From Paenibacillus sp. BJ-4 (GTDB lineage Bacteria; Bacillota; Bacilli; Paenibacillales; Paenibacillaceae), in contig NZ_JAIVEM010000140.1 of assembly GCF_020404765.1 (NCBI RefSeq), forward strand, positions 124,001 through 188,000: a stretch of 64,000 nt of DNA. The letters run 5' to 3'. Positions 42,048 through 50,879 of this stretch are shown here, piece after piece. Each line of letters starts with the position of its first letter. Position 1 is the stretch's first letter. The notes under the pieces were generated by a model. It saw nothing but the letters and a program-made list of their open reading frames with translations, was not told the DNA's origin and searched no databases. Both the position numbers and the translations under genes were made by a program.

Positions 42048-43103
42048 TTAGAAAATGCCAATTTTATCAATGATATTTAGCGTAATGATCCAAACCGGAA
42101 TCATGACGACAGAAGTTATAGTAGAAAGAAGCGATGCATTGGAAGTCAGAACGGCTTCCTTGTCAAAACTGATCGCATAGGCTGCGGCTACGGTAGCTGT
42201 AGGAGTAGCCATCATAATGACAATAGTAGATAAAGCGACAGAATCGACCGACAGAATATGAGATACTGTCAACAAAGCCAGCAAAACGATGTTAACAATG
42301 GGTACAAGCCACACTTTAACGATGCTGTAATACCATGAAGTCTTGTCAGTAGCTGCCGACTTGAAGCTGATCTCACCCAATGTCGAGCCAATCGATAACC
42401 AGGCTAATGGAGAAGCTAGTCCAGCAAGGTAGGTCATGGGCTTGAACAACCAGACAGCGGTTTGATCAATTCTTAGAAAAGCGAACTGCTGAATGGCCCC
42501 ATCCTCTGTAGCTACGCTCATTTGTGGCAAGTAACCCTGAAACAACCAAACAAACAAGCCTAGAAAAGTGGCGATAACGATCGGATTCAAAAACATGGTT
42601 TTGAGATTTTTAAGCTCCATTTTTAAGCCGCTCATTTTGATATAGCCATAGGAGTATAAGAAAATGCGGTAGCCTATATTAAAAATGGAACTGTACATCA
42701 CTCCGGTAGGGCCGTAAATGGCCCCGACAATGGGAATTCCGAAAAAAGTAGTAGAACCGAAAATGGTTAGCACCCGTAAAACATCTTGTTTATCCTTGTC
42801 GTAGCTCAGGAAGAAAGGTTTTGAAACAAAGATGAGAATAATATAAATTAGAACCCCCCATATTAAAACATTCATGCCTTGTTTTAACATTGTAGGATTA
42901 ATATCCTGCATGAAAGAATTAAAGGCTAGTGCTGGTAGAGCCACGGTTAGAACCACCTTGGATAACAGCTTTCCTACTGCTGCGGTAAAAATCCCCTTCT
43001 TGCGGCAAAAGAAACCAAGAAGGATAATAAAAACGGTGGAAGCGATAGAACTGACAATTTTGTTATCTGTTAAGGTCGCTGTAATCATTTCTAGTAAAGA
43101 CAT
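42048..43103 (-). CDS. AEC family (auxin efflux carrier-type) transporter
   Basis: A 351-residue carrier with about ten helices: STVFIILLGFFCRKKG, VVLTVALPALAFNSF, FGSTTFFGIPIVGAIYG, and TIVIMMATPTATVAAAYA. The FGIPIV motif and a split set of five-plus-five helices mark the AEC/MleP family, which carries malate, lactate or auxin-like anions. First gene of a pair with the dehydrogenase and a plausible target of the CitAB-type system. Confidence 0.88.
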   Translation of the reverse strand: MSLLEMITATLTDNKIVSSIASTVFIILLGFFCRKKGIFTAAVGKLLSKVVLTVALPALAFNSFMQDINPTMLKQGMNVLIWGVLIYIILIFVSKPFFLSYDKDKQDVLRVLTIFGSTTFFGIPIVGAIYGPTGVMYSSIFNIGYRIFLYSYGYIKMSGLKMELKNLKTMFLNPIVIATFLGLFVWLFQGYLPQMSVATEDGAIQQFAFLRIDQTAVWLFKPMTYLAGLASPLAWLSIGSTLGEISFKSAATDKTSWYYSIVKVWLVPIVNIVLLALLTVSHILSVDSVALSTIVIMMATPTATVAAAYAISFDKEAVLTSNASLLSTITSVVMIPVWIITLNIIDKIGIF

Positions 43104-43378
43104 AGATAAAACCCTCTCTTGTACCTTTTTTCACATAAGTGACTATGCAATTCCCTGATCTTTTGGCCAAAGTGTTGGTTTGCACCTTTATAGTAAAAAA
43201 ACTTTGTGAAAAAAAGAACAATATCTAATTAATTTAACTTATGAAACTAATTTAAAAAATTTATACGTTACATCAGATGAGAAAATGAGAGGTGCTCATC
43301 AACATACATGCTATAATATAAAGAATTAATTCCAACCTGATCAGTGGGTTAAAAAGAAAAGCGAGCAGGAGGGTCCGC

Positions 43379-44326
43379 ATGAATCCGATACAACATATAC
43401 TGGACGAATTTCAGCTGATCGTACTGGATGGCGCAATGGCGACGGAGCTGGAACGACATGGGCATGATCTGAATGATAGCTTATGGTCAGCTAAAATACT
43501 CCATGAGCACCCGGATTCCATCAAGCGCGTACACAGGGATTATTTTGAAGCTGGGGCAGACTGTGCGATTACTGCTAGCTATCAGGCTACCGTGGAAGGC
43601 TATGTTCAACGGGGGCTGAGCGAAAATGAGGCGTTAGAGCTAATTCAGTCATCGGTGCGGATTGCTGTACAGGCGCGGGATGAATTTTGGGCCGAAGCTA
43701 CGAATGTGGCAAATCAGCAGCATCGTCCCAAGCCGCTAGTCGCGGCCTCTGTCGGACCCTATGGGGCGTTTTTGGCGGATGGCTCAGAATATCGAGGTGA
43801 TTACAAGCTGAGCGAAGAAGAGCTTGTCGAGTTTCATCGACCGCGCATGAAGGCTCTCATTGAGGCGGGGGCGGATATTTTGGCTTGTGAAACGATACCC
43901 TGTCTGGTCGAAGCCAAGGCCATTGCCCGATTGCTGAAGGAGTTCCCCGGCACGTATGCCTGGATCAGCTTTAGTGCAAAGGACGGCCAGCACATCAGTA
44001 ATGGCGAATCTGCCGCCGCTTGCGCTGAATGGCTGAATGACCACGAGCAGGTGGCAGCTGTGGGAATCAATTGCACTTTGCCGCAATTCATTCCATTGCT
44101 TATTCATGAAATGCGCAGCCATACGGATAAGCCTGTGGTGGTGTACCCCAATCTGGGGGAGGAATATGACCCGGTCACCAAAACATGGCACGGCACCACT
44201 TGTGCAGAAACGTTCGGGCAGAATGCCCGCCAATGGTATGAAGCGGGAGCTCGTCTGATTGGCGGTTGTTGCCGGACTCAGCCGCAGGATATTAAAGAAA
44301 TAGTGGCATGGTCGAGAGATGTATAA
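43379..44326 (+). CDS. mmuM: Homocysteine S-methyltransferase, MmuM-like
   Basis: A 315-residue TIM barrel, ATG 43379 after GAGG. LDGAMATELERHG, ITASYQATVEGY, VGPYGAFLADGSEYRG, INCTLPQF and LIGGCCRTQP are the MmuM motifs; the GGCC pair plus the earlier Cys in NCTLP bind zinc. It makes methionine from homocysteine with S-methylmethionine or S-adenosylmethionine as donor. No amino acid permease (MmuP) is adjacent. Confidence 0.92.
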   Translation: MNPIQHILDEFQLIVLDGAMATELERHGHDLNDSLWSAKILHEHPDSIKRVHRDYFEAGADCAITASYQATVEGYVQRGLSENEALELIQSSVRIAVQARDEFWAEATNVANQQHRPKPLVAASVGPYGAFLADGSEYRGDYKLSEEELVEFHRPRMKALIEAGADILACETIPCLVEAKAIARLLKEFPGTYAWISFSAKDGQHISNGESAAACAEWLNDHEQVAAVGINCTLPQFIPLLIHEMRSHTDKPVVVYPNLGEEYDPVTKTWHGTTCAETFGQNARQWYEAGARLIGGCCRTQPQDIKEIVAWSRDV

Positions 44327-44368
44327 ACGGAGACGAGCTGGAGCAGACAAGTAAATAAGTTTACTAAG

Positions 44369-44417
44369 GAAACCGCAGAATGCATGACAGGAATGTCATA
44401 CCTTGCGGTTTCTTTTA
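44369..44417 (+). terminator. Terminator of mmuM
   Basis: GAAACCGCA and TGCGGTTTC form the outer stem with an inner GACAGGAATGTC hairpin, followed by TTTTAT. Confidence 0.8.
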
Positions 44418-44490
44418 TAAGATTCGCTTCTGCTGCCAGAAGTAGAGTATAGTAGGAGTAGTCGAAAATATATTCCAGGAGGCTACAGCC

Positions 44491-44892
44491 ATGTCACAGG
44501 AGATCTGGATTAACCTGCCGGTCAAAGATGTTGAGAGGTCGACTGCCTTTTTCAATGAGATTGGATTCCATGCGGTGAGCGTTGGTAACGAGAGATCCAA
44601 GCTTGCCATAGGCCAAACAACGATTCTGCTGTTCCCGGATGTGGCGTTTGAGAAATTTACAGGTTCAAAAACCGCAGATACTTCCCATACCGCAGAAGTA
44701 ATATTTTCTATTGGCGCTGAAAGCAGAGAAGAAGTAGATGCCTTTATTCAAAAAGTAGAGCTTGCCGGAGGAAACATCTTTGGCAAGCCGAGTGAAATTG
44801 ACGGCTGGATGTACGGCGCAGGATTTGCCGACCTGGACGGTCACCGCTGGAACCTGCTGTACATGGATGAGAGCAAAATGCCGAAACGCTAA
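44491..44892 (+). CDS. VOC (glyoxalase/bleomycin-resistance) family protein
   Basis: A 133-residue protein, ATG 44491 after AGGAGG. Two beta-alpha-beta-beta-beta modules: WINLPVKDVERSTAFFNEIGF and a closing FADLDGHRWNLLYMDES. It resembles YaeR/PhnB-like VOC proteins; substrate unknown. Monocistronic between two terminators. Confidence 0.87.
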   Translation: MSQEIWINLPVKDVERSTAFFNEIGFHAVSVGNERSKLAIGQTTILLFPDVAFEKFTGSKTADTSHTAEVIFSIGAESREEVDAFIQKVELAGGNIFGKPSEIDGWMYGAGFADLDGHRWNLLYMDESKMPKR

Positions 44893-44896
44893 TATG

Positions 44897-44936
44897 AAAA
44901 CGCCGGTCACCTGCTTAAGGTCACCGGCGTTTTTTA
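44897..44936 (+). terminator. Terminator of the VOC gene
   Basis: AAAACGCCGGTCACCT and AGGTCACCGGCGTTTT form a 16-base stem with one mismatch and end in a TTTTTT run. The following 240 bases to 45179 hold nothing I can identify. Confidence 0.88.
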
Positions 44937-45179
44937 CACCCCCTATAATCTCATATCTGTAATTCAAATCAAAATTGTTGCTTAGAAGGAAAAATTCGTG
45001 GGTTAAACTTATACAAGTCACCTGGGTTAGCCCGTATTAATTAATTGGTCTTACATAAATAATCTTTATTAACACATATTTGAACTAATCTGCCGGTTAG
45101 CTTAATGGCGTATCGCCTGTCTAACAGCGGGACAGCAGCCCACTTGACACGATAGTACGTTAAACTCCACGGTCTCCGG

Positions 45180-47435
45180 TCAGCTTTCCGCCAAACGTTC
45201 CAGCAATGCATCACCATTGCGGCTGACCCGAATATAAGCGTAATGAGCGTTCTGTTCAACAGTACGTCCGGTCCCTTCGGGAATGAAATAATTCTCAATA
45301 CCGTACTGAATGCGGGAACCATCCCACTGCCCGTTCAAGACAATCTCATGATTGGCAAGCTTTTCACCCTTCTGGTACAGGCGATTAGCGGTGTATACTC
45401 CTTGGCTACCCGGCGTGAGGACGACTTTAACCTTGCCTCGCTTCCAATTTTCCTCCTGAAGAGGTGTCCTTGAAGAAGGAGGTGGGGTAGAAATATCGTA
45501 ATTCAGCATAACGTAATCGCCTTGCAGCAGGGAACGCGGGTCTACAGGGGCCAGCTTGAGCTTAATGGAAGCACCTGTGGCAAGCAGGTTTTCGCTTCTG
45601 ACGGTTTGAAAGCCGATAATACCCAGCTGCAGCACAATAACGATGACGATGAGCAGCGGGCTTAAACGCATAAAGCTAAAGCTGTGATGATCCGCCTCAA
45701 ACGCTGCCTTACCGCTATGAGGCGTGCGGCGATCCAGCCACCAGGTAATGCCGAGTGCAATGATGCCCAGCAGCGCCAGCGTAAACGACTTATACAAAAG
45801 CGTCCACAATAAGTCATAGTATTTGAAGCCAATAAAAATAAACCAGAACACCACACTTGTTATTGCTGCCGATTTTTGTTTTAGACGGATAAAGACGAAG
45901 ACCATCCCTGTGACAACAACAAAATAAAAAATGTTAATCAGCATATAAGAGTGTGGGATGACATCCTCGAAAAACGTCGCCCAAAACAGGAATACCAAGC
46001 TGAAAAATAACGAGCTATCCCGGAGATGCTCTCGTAAACCTGCTTTGAATACAAAGTAGCTTATTCCATATAACACGGCATTGACGAGGAAAAGAGAGAA
46101 GATAATGAACTCATAGGTCCAGTTCCAGTGCTCCCATTCCTGAAACTGCTGAAATAAGATGGTCGCCAGATTCAGGTTCACAAAGGTGTAGGCGAAAAAT
46201 AGCTGCCGTTTCCCCCTGGAGCGAAACCATCCTGCGATAGAAACGATCAGAAACAGCACCGAAAGCAACGACTGATCTGACCATAGAATGGCTGCCCAGC
46301 CTGTAATATAGCTTATGGTCAGCAGGGTATAACGTATGACAGAATCCAGCTTGGAGTCGGGAATAACAATCATCGAAATCATAAGCAGCAAAGACACGCT
46401 CAGCAGTACATATTCGGTGTGGTTTACATTTGCGCTAATGGTAATTAGCCCGATCAGAGATATACTGCCGATCAGCACTCCGACCACCTTGATCATACGG
46501 GATACGGCTTTGCTGATCCATTCATTGCTGCGTTCCTCGGGAACCGCTGTTTCAGCCTCCGGTGACGCTTTCCCCAAACGATTCAAATAACGGAAAAACC
46601 ATACATTACCTGTCAGCAGCAGCGCCACAAAAATTAAACCAAAAACAAAAAACAAAGAAGAGAAGTAGGCCTCCGTCAGTTCGATAAATTTAAAGACAGC
46701 AAAGGCAGAGGCCGCCAATGCATTCAAGGTTAGCAGCGTTTTGTTCAGTCGAATCTTAATAAATACATAAAATCCAATAGCAATCACAGCGATACACGGT
46801 ATATTCATGACAAGCCCATATTCGTCAAATGCAAAAGAGTTAGTCATGGTCAGCAAGGCTATGTGGAAAACGATAAAGCTTATAAATTTTAACGGTGTAG
46901 AGCTTAGACGACGGAGGAACGTGAATAGAAACAACCCGAGATTGACCAGGGCGAACACCCCTGCTATGGACAGTGATTCCAGCTCGCTATAAGATGCGCC
47001 TTGCATCGTAGGGTAGAAATAAAGCCACAAGCCGAGGTGGATCAGGACATAGGGCAGCACATAAAAAGGATTGTAACGGGTAATCCAGCTAAGCAGCAGA
47101 GCCGGGACGGACCAAATCAAAAACAACCCGTAACTGTCCGCGTGGGAATTATAAATTTGACCGAGCAACGCCACAGAAACGCCAAAGGCAATACAGCCAG
47201 CCACCAGAAATACATTGGACAGAAAAACTTGTTGACCGGGAATGGCACGTAGACGTGCAAATACAAAGGACAAGCCATAGAACAGAACAATAAGCGCAGC
47301 AGCCAGCACAATTTTGACCGTCCGATCCAGTCCTCCCCAATTAGAGGCAAAGAAATAAATGATCGCGGCCAGTACCAGTGAGATGCCCAGCAGATAGCCC
47401 GTACGGATCGCATTGAATCGCAGCATTAAGTTCAC
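45180..47435 (-). CDS. DUF2157-DUF4401-GDYXXLXY polytopic membrane protein
   Basis: A 751-residue protein with about 20 membrane helices. The N-terminal part (ISLVLAAIIYFFASNWGGLDR) is DUF2157, the middle is like DUF4401, and the C terminus carries GDYVMLNY, the signature of the GDYXXLXY domain, followed by KVKVVLTPG and YGIENYFIPEGTG. The three are often separate genes; here one chain holds them all. The start is GTG 47435, with AGGAAAGG upstream, or ATG 47426. Function unknown. It is not linked to neighbouring genes. Confidence 0.85.
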   Translation of the reverse strand: MNLMLRFNAIRTGYLLGISLVLAAIIYFFASNWGGLDRTVKIVLAAALIVLFYGLSFVFARLRAIPGQQVFLSNVFLVAGCIAFGVSVALLGQIYNSHADSYGLFLIWSVPALLLSWITRYNPFYVLPYVLIHLGLWLYFYPTMQGASYSELESLSIAGVFALVNLGLFLFTFLRRLSSTPLKFISFIVFHIALLTMTNSFAFDEYGLVMNIPCIAVIAIGFYVFIKIRLNKTLLTLNALAASAFAVFKFIELTEAYFSSLFFVFGLIFVALLLTGNVWFFRYLNRLGKASPEAETAVPEERSNEWISKAVSRMIKVVGVLIGSISLIGLITISANVNHTEYVLLSVSLLLMISMIVIPDSKLDSVIRYTLLTISYITGWAAILWSDQSLLSVLFLIVSIAGWFRSRGKRQLFFAYTFVNLNLATILFQQFQEWEHWNWTYEFIIFSLFLVNAVLYGISYFVFKAGLREHLRDSSLFFSLVFLFWATFFEDVIPHSYMLINIFYFVVVTGMVFVFIRLKQKSAAITSVVFWFIFIGFKYYDLLWTLLYKSFTLALLGIIALGITWWLDRRTPHSGKAAFEADHHSFSFMRLSPLLIVIVIVLQLGIIGFQTVRSENLLATGASIKLKLAPVDPRSLLQGDYVMLNYDISTPPPSSRTPLQEENWKRGKVKVVLTPGSQGVYTANRLYQKGEKLANHEIVLNGQWDGSRIQYGIENYFIPEGTGRTVEQNAHYAYIRVSRNGDALLERLAES

Positions 47436-47584
47436 GTACCTTTCCTGTTGGTTTGATGCCTATTATAGCGTTGAAAGGGCTGAGAACCAAGTGCGAATTA
47501 GGAGCAGGTCATAAAAAAAAGGAGAGCCACCGACATACGGTTGTTCTCCTTCGGTTATTCTCCTGTATCGGTGCAGGACTCCAG

Positions 47585-48478
47585 TTAAGCGTTGGCGGTA
47601 CGAATCTCTTGCCGGGATTGATGCCGGAAGCGATACTCACGTGGCGGGATTCCTGCTGTTTTCTTAAATGCCTTGGAAAAGGTGGACATATCGGTGTAAC
47701 CGATGGATTGGGCAATGATCGACAAGTTGTAAGTCGTCTTCTCCAGTAATCTTTTCGCTTGGTCAATCTTGAGGTTTTGCAAATACTTGGCTGGGGAGAT
47801 AAGGAAGGTAGAATGGAATTTACGTGAAAAATGCGCACGATCCACCCCTACATGCTCGGCAATTTGTTCAATTGTAATGCGATCACAGTAATGCATATCA
47901 ATGTAATCTTTCCCCTGCTGGAGCCAATAATCGGAGCATACCAGGCTGCGAAGCACGTCAGACTTGTTCCGGGACAGCTCCTCGAAAATCTGATGCAGTG
48001 TAATCAAGCGGGCTAGATCGCTGCCCTGTCTGTTGCTGTCATGTACGATGGAAAACAGGTGGAAGATAAGCTCGAGAATTTCCTTGTTTACCGCGTTAGC
48101 CATAAAAGGAGCAGAAGGCTTAATCCCGATTCGCTCCAATAGCGCCAGGGATTTGGGTCCCTCAAAGGCAATCCATACCTTTTGCAACGGGTGCTCCCGA
48201 TCCGTGTAATATTCATGGGCAAGATGCGGAAAGAAGCAGAATAAATCGGACTTTTGGACACGGTACTTCTTCTGCTTATAAATAAACTCTGCCTGACCAT
48301 CAAGCACAAAAATGAAATAAAAATAGGGCACAGCCTTAGGACCCACATGACAGCTGGTTTTTGAAATATCCATCCCGAGTCGGACTGGCCATATGGCACT
48401 AGATTTTTCCAGTTCGGTAGCTGTGAAGTAGTGGTCTTCCACGATGTCGAAGTGATCTCCATTTTTTACTTTTTTCAT
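47585..48478 (-). CDS. AraC family regulator, probable rhamnose-gene activator
   Basis: A 297-residue protein. A cupin-type sensor domain (HVGPKAVPYFYFIFVLDGQAEF, FPHLAHEYYTD) is followed by two helix-turn-helix motifs (ITIEQIAEHVGVDRAHFSRKF and SIIAQSIGYTDMSTFSKAFKK). ATG 48478 follows AAAGGAGAGG. It lies downstream of rhaD on the same strand, so rhamnose control is plausible but no site was tested. Confidence 0.85.
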   Translation of the reverse strand: MKKVKNGDHFDIVEDHYFTATELEKSSAIWPVRLGMDISKTSCHVGPKAVPYFYFIFVLDGQAEFIYKQKKYRVQKSDLFCFFPHLAHEYYTDREHPLQKVWIAFEGPKSLALLERIGIKPSAPFMANAVNKEILELIFHLFSIVHDSNRQGSDLARLITLHQIFEELSRNKSDVLRSLVCSDYWLQQGKDYIDMHYCDRITIEQIAEHVGVDRAHFSRKFHSTFLISPAKYLQNLKIDQAKRLLEKTTYNLSIIAQSIGYTDMSTFSKAFKKTAGIPPREYRFRHQSRQEIRTANA

Positions 48479-48637
48479 AACTCGTCACCTCTCCTTTGGT
48501 GGAGATAAGGGGATTTTGAGTTTATTGTATATAAAGGAAAGTACAATTACAAGTTAATTCATTGGAATTAAGGGTTATTAAATCAAAAAAGAGCTCTATA
48601 TGCCATCAGCATAAAAGGTGATGGCCCGATATGCATA

Positions 48638-48685
48638 ACAAAAGCTCCGTGGCCTGGTGAAGACAAGCCGTGGAGCTTTTATAGT
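48638..48685 (-). terminator. Terminator of the rha operon
   Basis: On the minus strand AAAAGCTCCACGGC and GCCACGGAGCTTTT pair around a loop of about 14 bases. It follows rhaD. A second hairpin, GCCATCA/TGATGGC, is at 48602. Confidence 0.8.
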
Positions 48686-48708
48686 TGAGCTATACATGTA
48701 GCCTATGT

Positions 48709-49554
48709 TTATACGTTCAGAATTCCCTTTTTTGGAGTGACGTTAAAGGCTTTGGCCAGATCGGCCAATTCCTGATCCGTAATTCGTTGCTGAATATCAT
48801 GGTGAGCAATGAGCATATAAATTTGTGCTGCCTTTTCAATCGTTTCAATCAGGCCAAACGCTTCATCAATGGAGCTGCCTGTTCCGAAAATGCCGTGATG
48901 AGGCCATAATACAGCGTGATGATCCTTCATTTTTTTTGCCGTTTCGCGGCCAATTTCACTGGAACCCGGCACCATCCAAGGAATCACACCGATACCATCC
49001 GGAAAGACCACGATGCATTCGGTACACATTTCCCACAGCGTTTTGGTGAACTGGTTTTCATCCAAGCTATGAATGAATGTCATCGCAATGACATGGGTCG
49101 CATGGTTATGAATCACGACACGATGGTTAGGATCAACCTTCAAGCGCTCAATGTGACTCATAAAATGCGAAGGCAATTCGCTGGTAGGAACCGCGTCATG
49201 TTTGAGGCCCCACAAGAGTTCCAACTGTTTACCATCCTGGGAGACACGAAGGACACCCAGATTTGCTTCGGGATCGGCAAGAACATTTTTGAAATATTTA
49301 CCTGATCCGGTGACGATAAAATATTTGCCTGCCAGCTCATGCACAGGAAAAGCAGGTTTGATCGTACGAATAACATGATGGATATCCATATATTTTGCAA
49401 CCTCTGCTTCATCCAGAATATAGCTGACATTGCCTCCGTTACGCTCATCCCAGCCGAATTTCCACATGTTTTGCGTAATTTCCGCCATCTCGCGGACGAA
49501 TGGGATATCGAGCCCCGATTTTCGTTCTTTTTGATTCTCCAGTACAGTAGTCAT
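48709..49554 (-). CDS. rhaD: Rhamnulose-1-phosphate aldolase
   Basis: A 281-residue class II aldolase. Zinc ligands HNHATH (two His) and WPHHGIFGTG (His) are clear, with a Glu in the GLIETIEKAAQIY helix; KYFIVTGSGKYF binds the phosphate. It splits rhamnulose 1-phosphate into dihydroxyacetone phosphate and lactaldehyde. Last gene of rhaBAD, 53 bases after rhaA. Confidence 0.93.
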   Translation of the reverse strand: MTTVLENQKERKSGLDIPFVREMAEITQNMWKFGWDERNGGNVSYILDEAEVAKYMDIHHVIRTIKPAFPVHELAGKYFIVTGSGKYFKNVLADPEANLGVLRVSQDGKQLELLWGLKHDAVPTSELPSHFMSHIERLKVDPNHRVVIHNHATHVIAMTFIHSLDENQFTKTLWEMCTECIVVFPDGIGVIPWMVPGSSEIGRETAKKMKDHHAVLWPHHGIFGTGSSIDEAFGLIETIEKAAQIYMLIAHHDIQQRITDQELADLAKAFNVTPKKGILNV

Positions 49555-49607
49555 GGATGATCTCTCCCTTTGGATGATTTAGACATACAAGCGTATACAT
49601 GCGGTAA

Positions 49608-50864
49608 TTACCGTTTTAGCAGTTCCTGTTGTTCATAGTTTTTAACTTCGGCCAGCCATTCCTCACGAACGGGGACACCGTTTTGAGCGCAATAGTAATC
49701 CCAGACGGCACCGAACGGATACGATTTAAATTCCTCGACCAAGGCAAGACGAGTAGTGAAGTCTCTTTCCTCCTCCGCCTTTTTTAGCTCCTCAATCGGT
49801 TCCAGCATGGCGCGAAGCAGCGCTTTGATCGTATTGCGTGTTCCGATGACCCATGCTGCCACATGGTTGATGCTGCCATCAAAGAAATCAAGGCCGATAT
49901 GGGTTCGGGAAAGCAGTTCTCCGCGAACCAGCTCACGGGCAATGTCGAGCAATTCGTCATCCATCGTCACGACATGGTCGCTGTCCCAACGAACCGGTCT
50001 GCTGACGTGAAGCAATAATTGATCGGTGAACATGAGCACGGACGACAGTTTGTTCGAAATGACTTCCGTTGGATGGAAGTGGCCGGCATCAAGACAGATA
50101 GATTTACCGCGTGTCAGGGCGTAGCCCATATAAAATTCATGTGAGCCGACGACATAGCTTTCTGAGCCGATGCCGAACAGCTTGCTTTCAACCGCATCAA
50201 TGTTGTATTGCTCGCTGATTTCCTCGCTGAAAATTTCGTCCAGTGCATCGCGCAGACGTTCTCTTGGAGCCAGGCGGTCAACCGGGGTATCCTTATAACC
50301 ATCCGGCATCCAGTGATTTGTAACACATGGCTGACCGAGTTCTTTTCCAAAATACTCGGCAATTCTGCGTGATTTTTTGCAGTGTGTGATCCAGAAATCA
50401 CGAATTTCCGGGTCCTTGTGGCTCAGTGTAAAGCCGTCCTCCGCTTTGGGATGGGAGAAGAGGGTTGGATTAAAATCAAGCCCAAGCCCTTGCTGTTTGG
50501 CCCAATCTACCCAGTTCTGAAAATGGCGTGGCTCCAGTTGATCCAGATCCACCTGTTCTGTCGTATCCGCATAGATGGCATGTAGATTAACCTTATGCTG
50601 ACCTGGAATGAGCGATAGGGCTTTTTCCAAATCCTGACGCAACTCATCCGGGGTTCCTGCTCTGCCCGGGTAACTGCCCGTTACGGCAATTCCTCCACTA
50701 AGCTGTTTGTCTTTGAACAGGAACCCCTGCACATCGTCTCCCTGCCAGCAGTGTAAGGATATTTTGATCTCTGAAAGCTTGCGTAAAATGTCATCCACCT
50801 GGATACCGTGGCGGGCATACAGCTTTTTCGCTTCGTTATAACTGGCTTCAATGGCTTCGTTCAT
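49608..50864 (-). CDS. rhaA: L-rhamnose isomerase
   Basis: A 418-residue TIM-barrel enzyme starting at ATG 50864 after AAAGGAG. GLGLDFNPTLFSHPKAEDG, TNHWMPDGYKDTPVD, CLDAGHFHPTE (metal His) and LDFFDGSINH are the family metal and substrate motifs. It converts L-rhamnose to L-rhamnulose. Follows rhaB by 15 bases. Confidence 0.95.
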   Translation of the reverse strand: MNEAIEASYNEAKKLYARHGIQVDDILRKLSEIKISLHCWQGDDVQGFLFKDKQLSGGIAVTGSYPGRAGTPDELRQDLEKALSLIPGQHKVNLHAIYADTTEQVDLDQLEPRHFQNWVDWAKQQGLGLDFNPTLFSHPKAEDGFTLSHKDPEIRDFWITHCKKSRRIAEYFGKELGQPCVTNHWMPDGYKDTPVDRLAPRERLRDALDEIFSEEISEQYNIDAVESKLFGIGSESYVVGSHEFYMGYALTRGKSICLDAGHFHPTEVISNKLSSVLMFTDQLLLHVSRPVRWDSDHVVTMDDELLDIARELVRGELLSRTHIGLDFFDGSINHVAAWVIGTRNTIKALLRAMLEPIEELKKAEEERDFTTRLALVEEFKSYPFGAVWDYYCAQNGVPVREEWLAEVKNYEQQELLKR

Positions 50865-50879
50865 GGCTTTACTCCTTTA

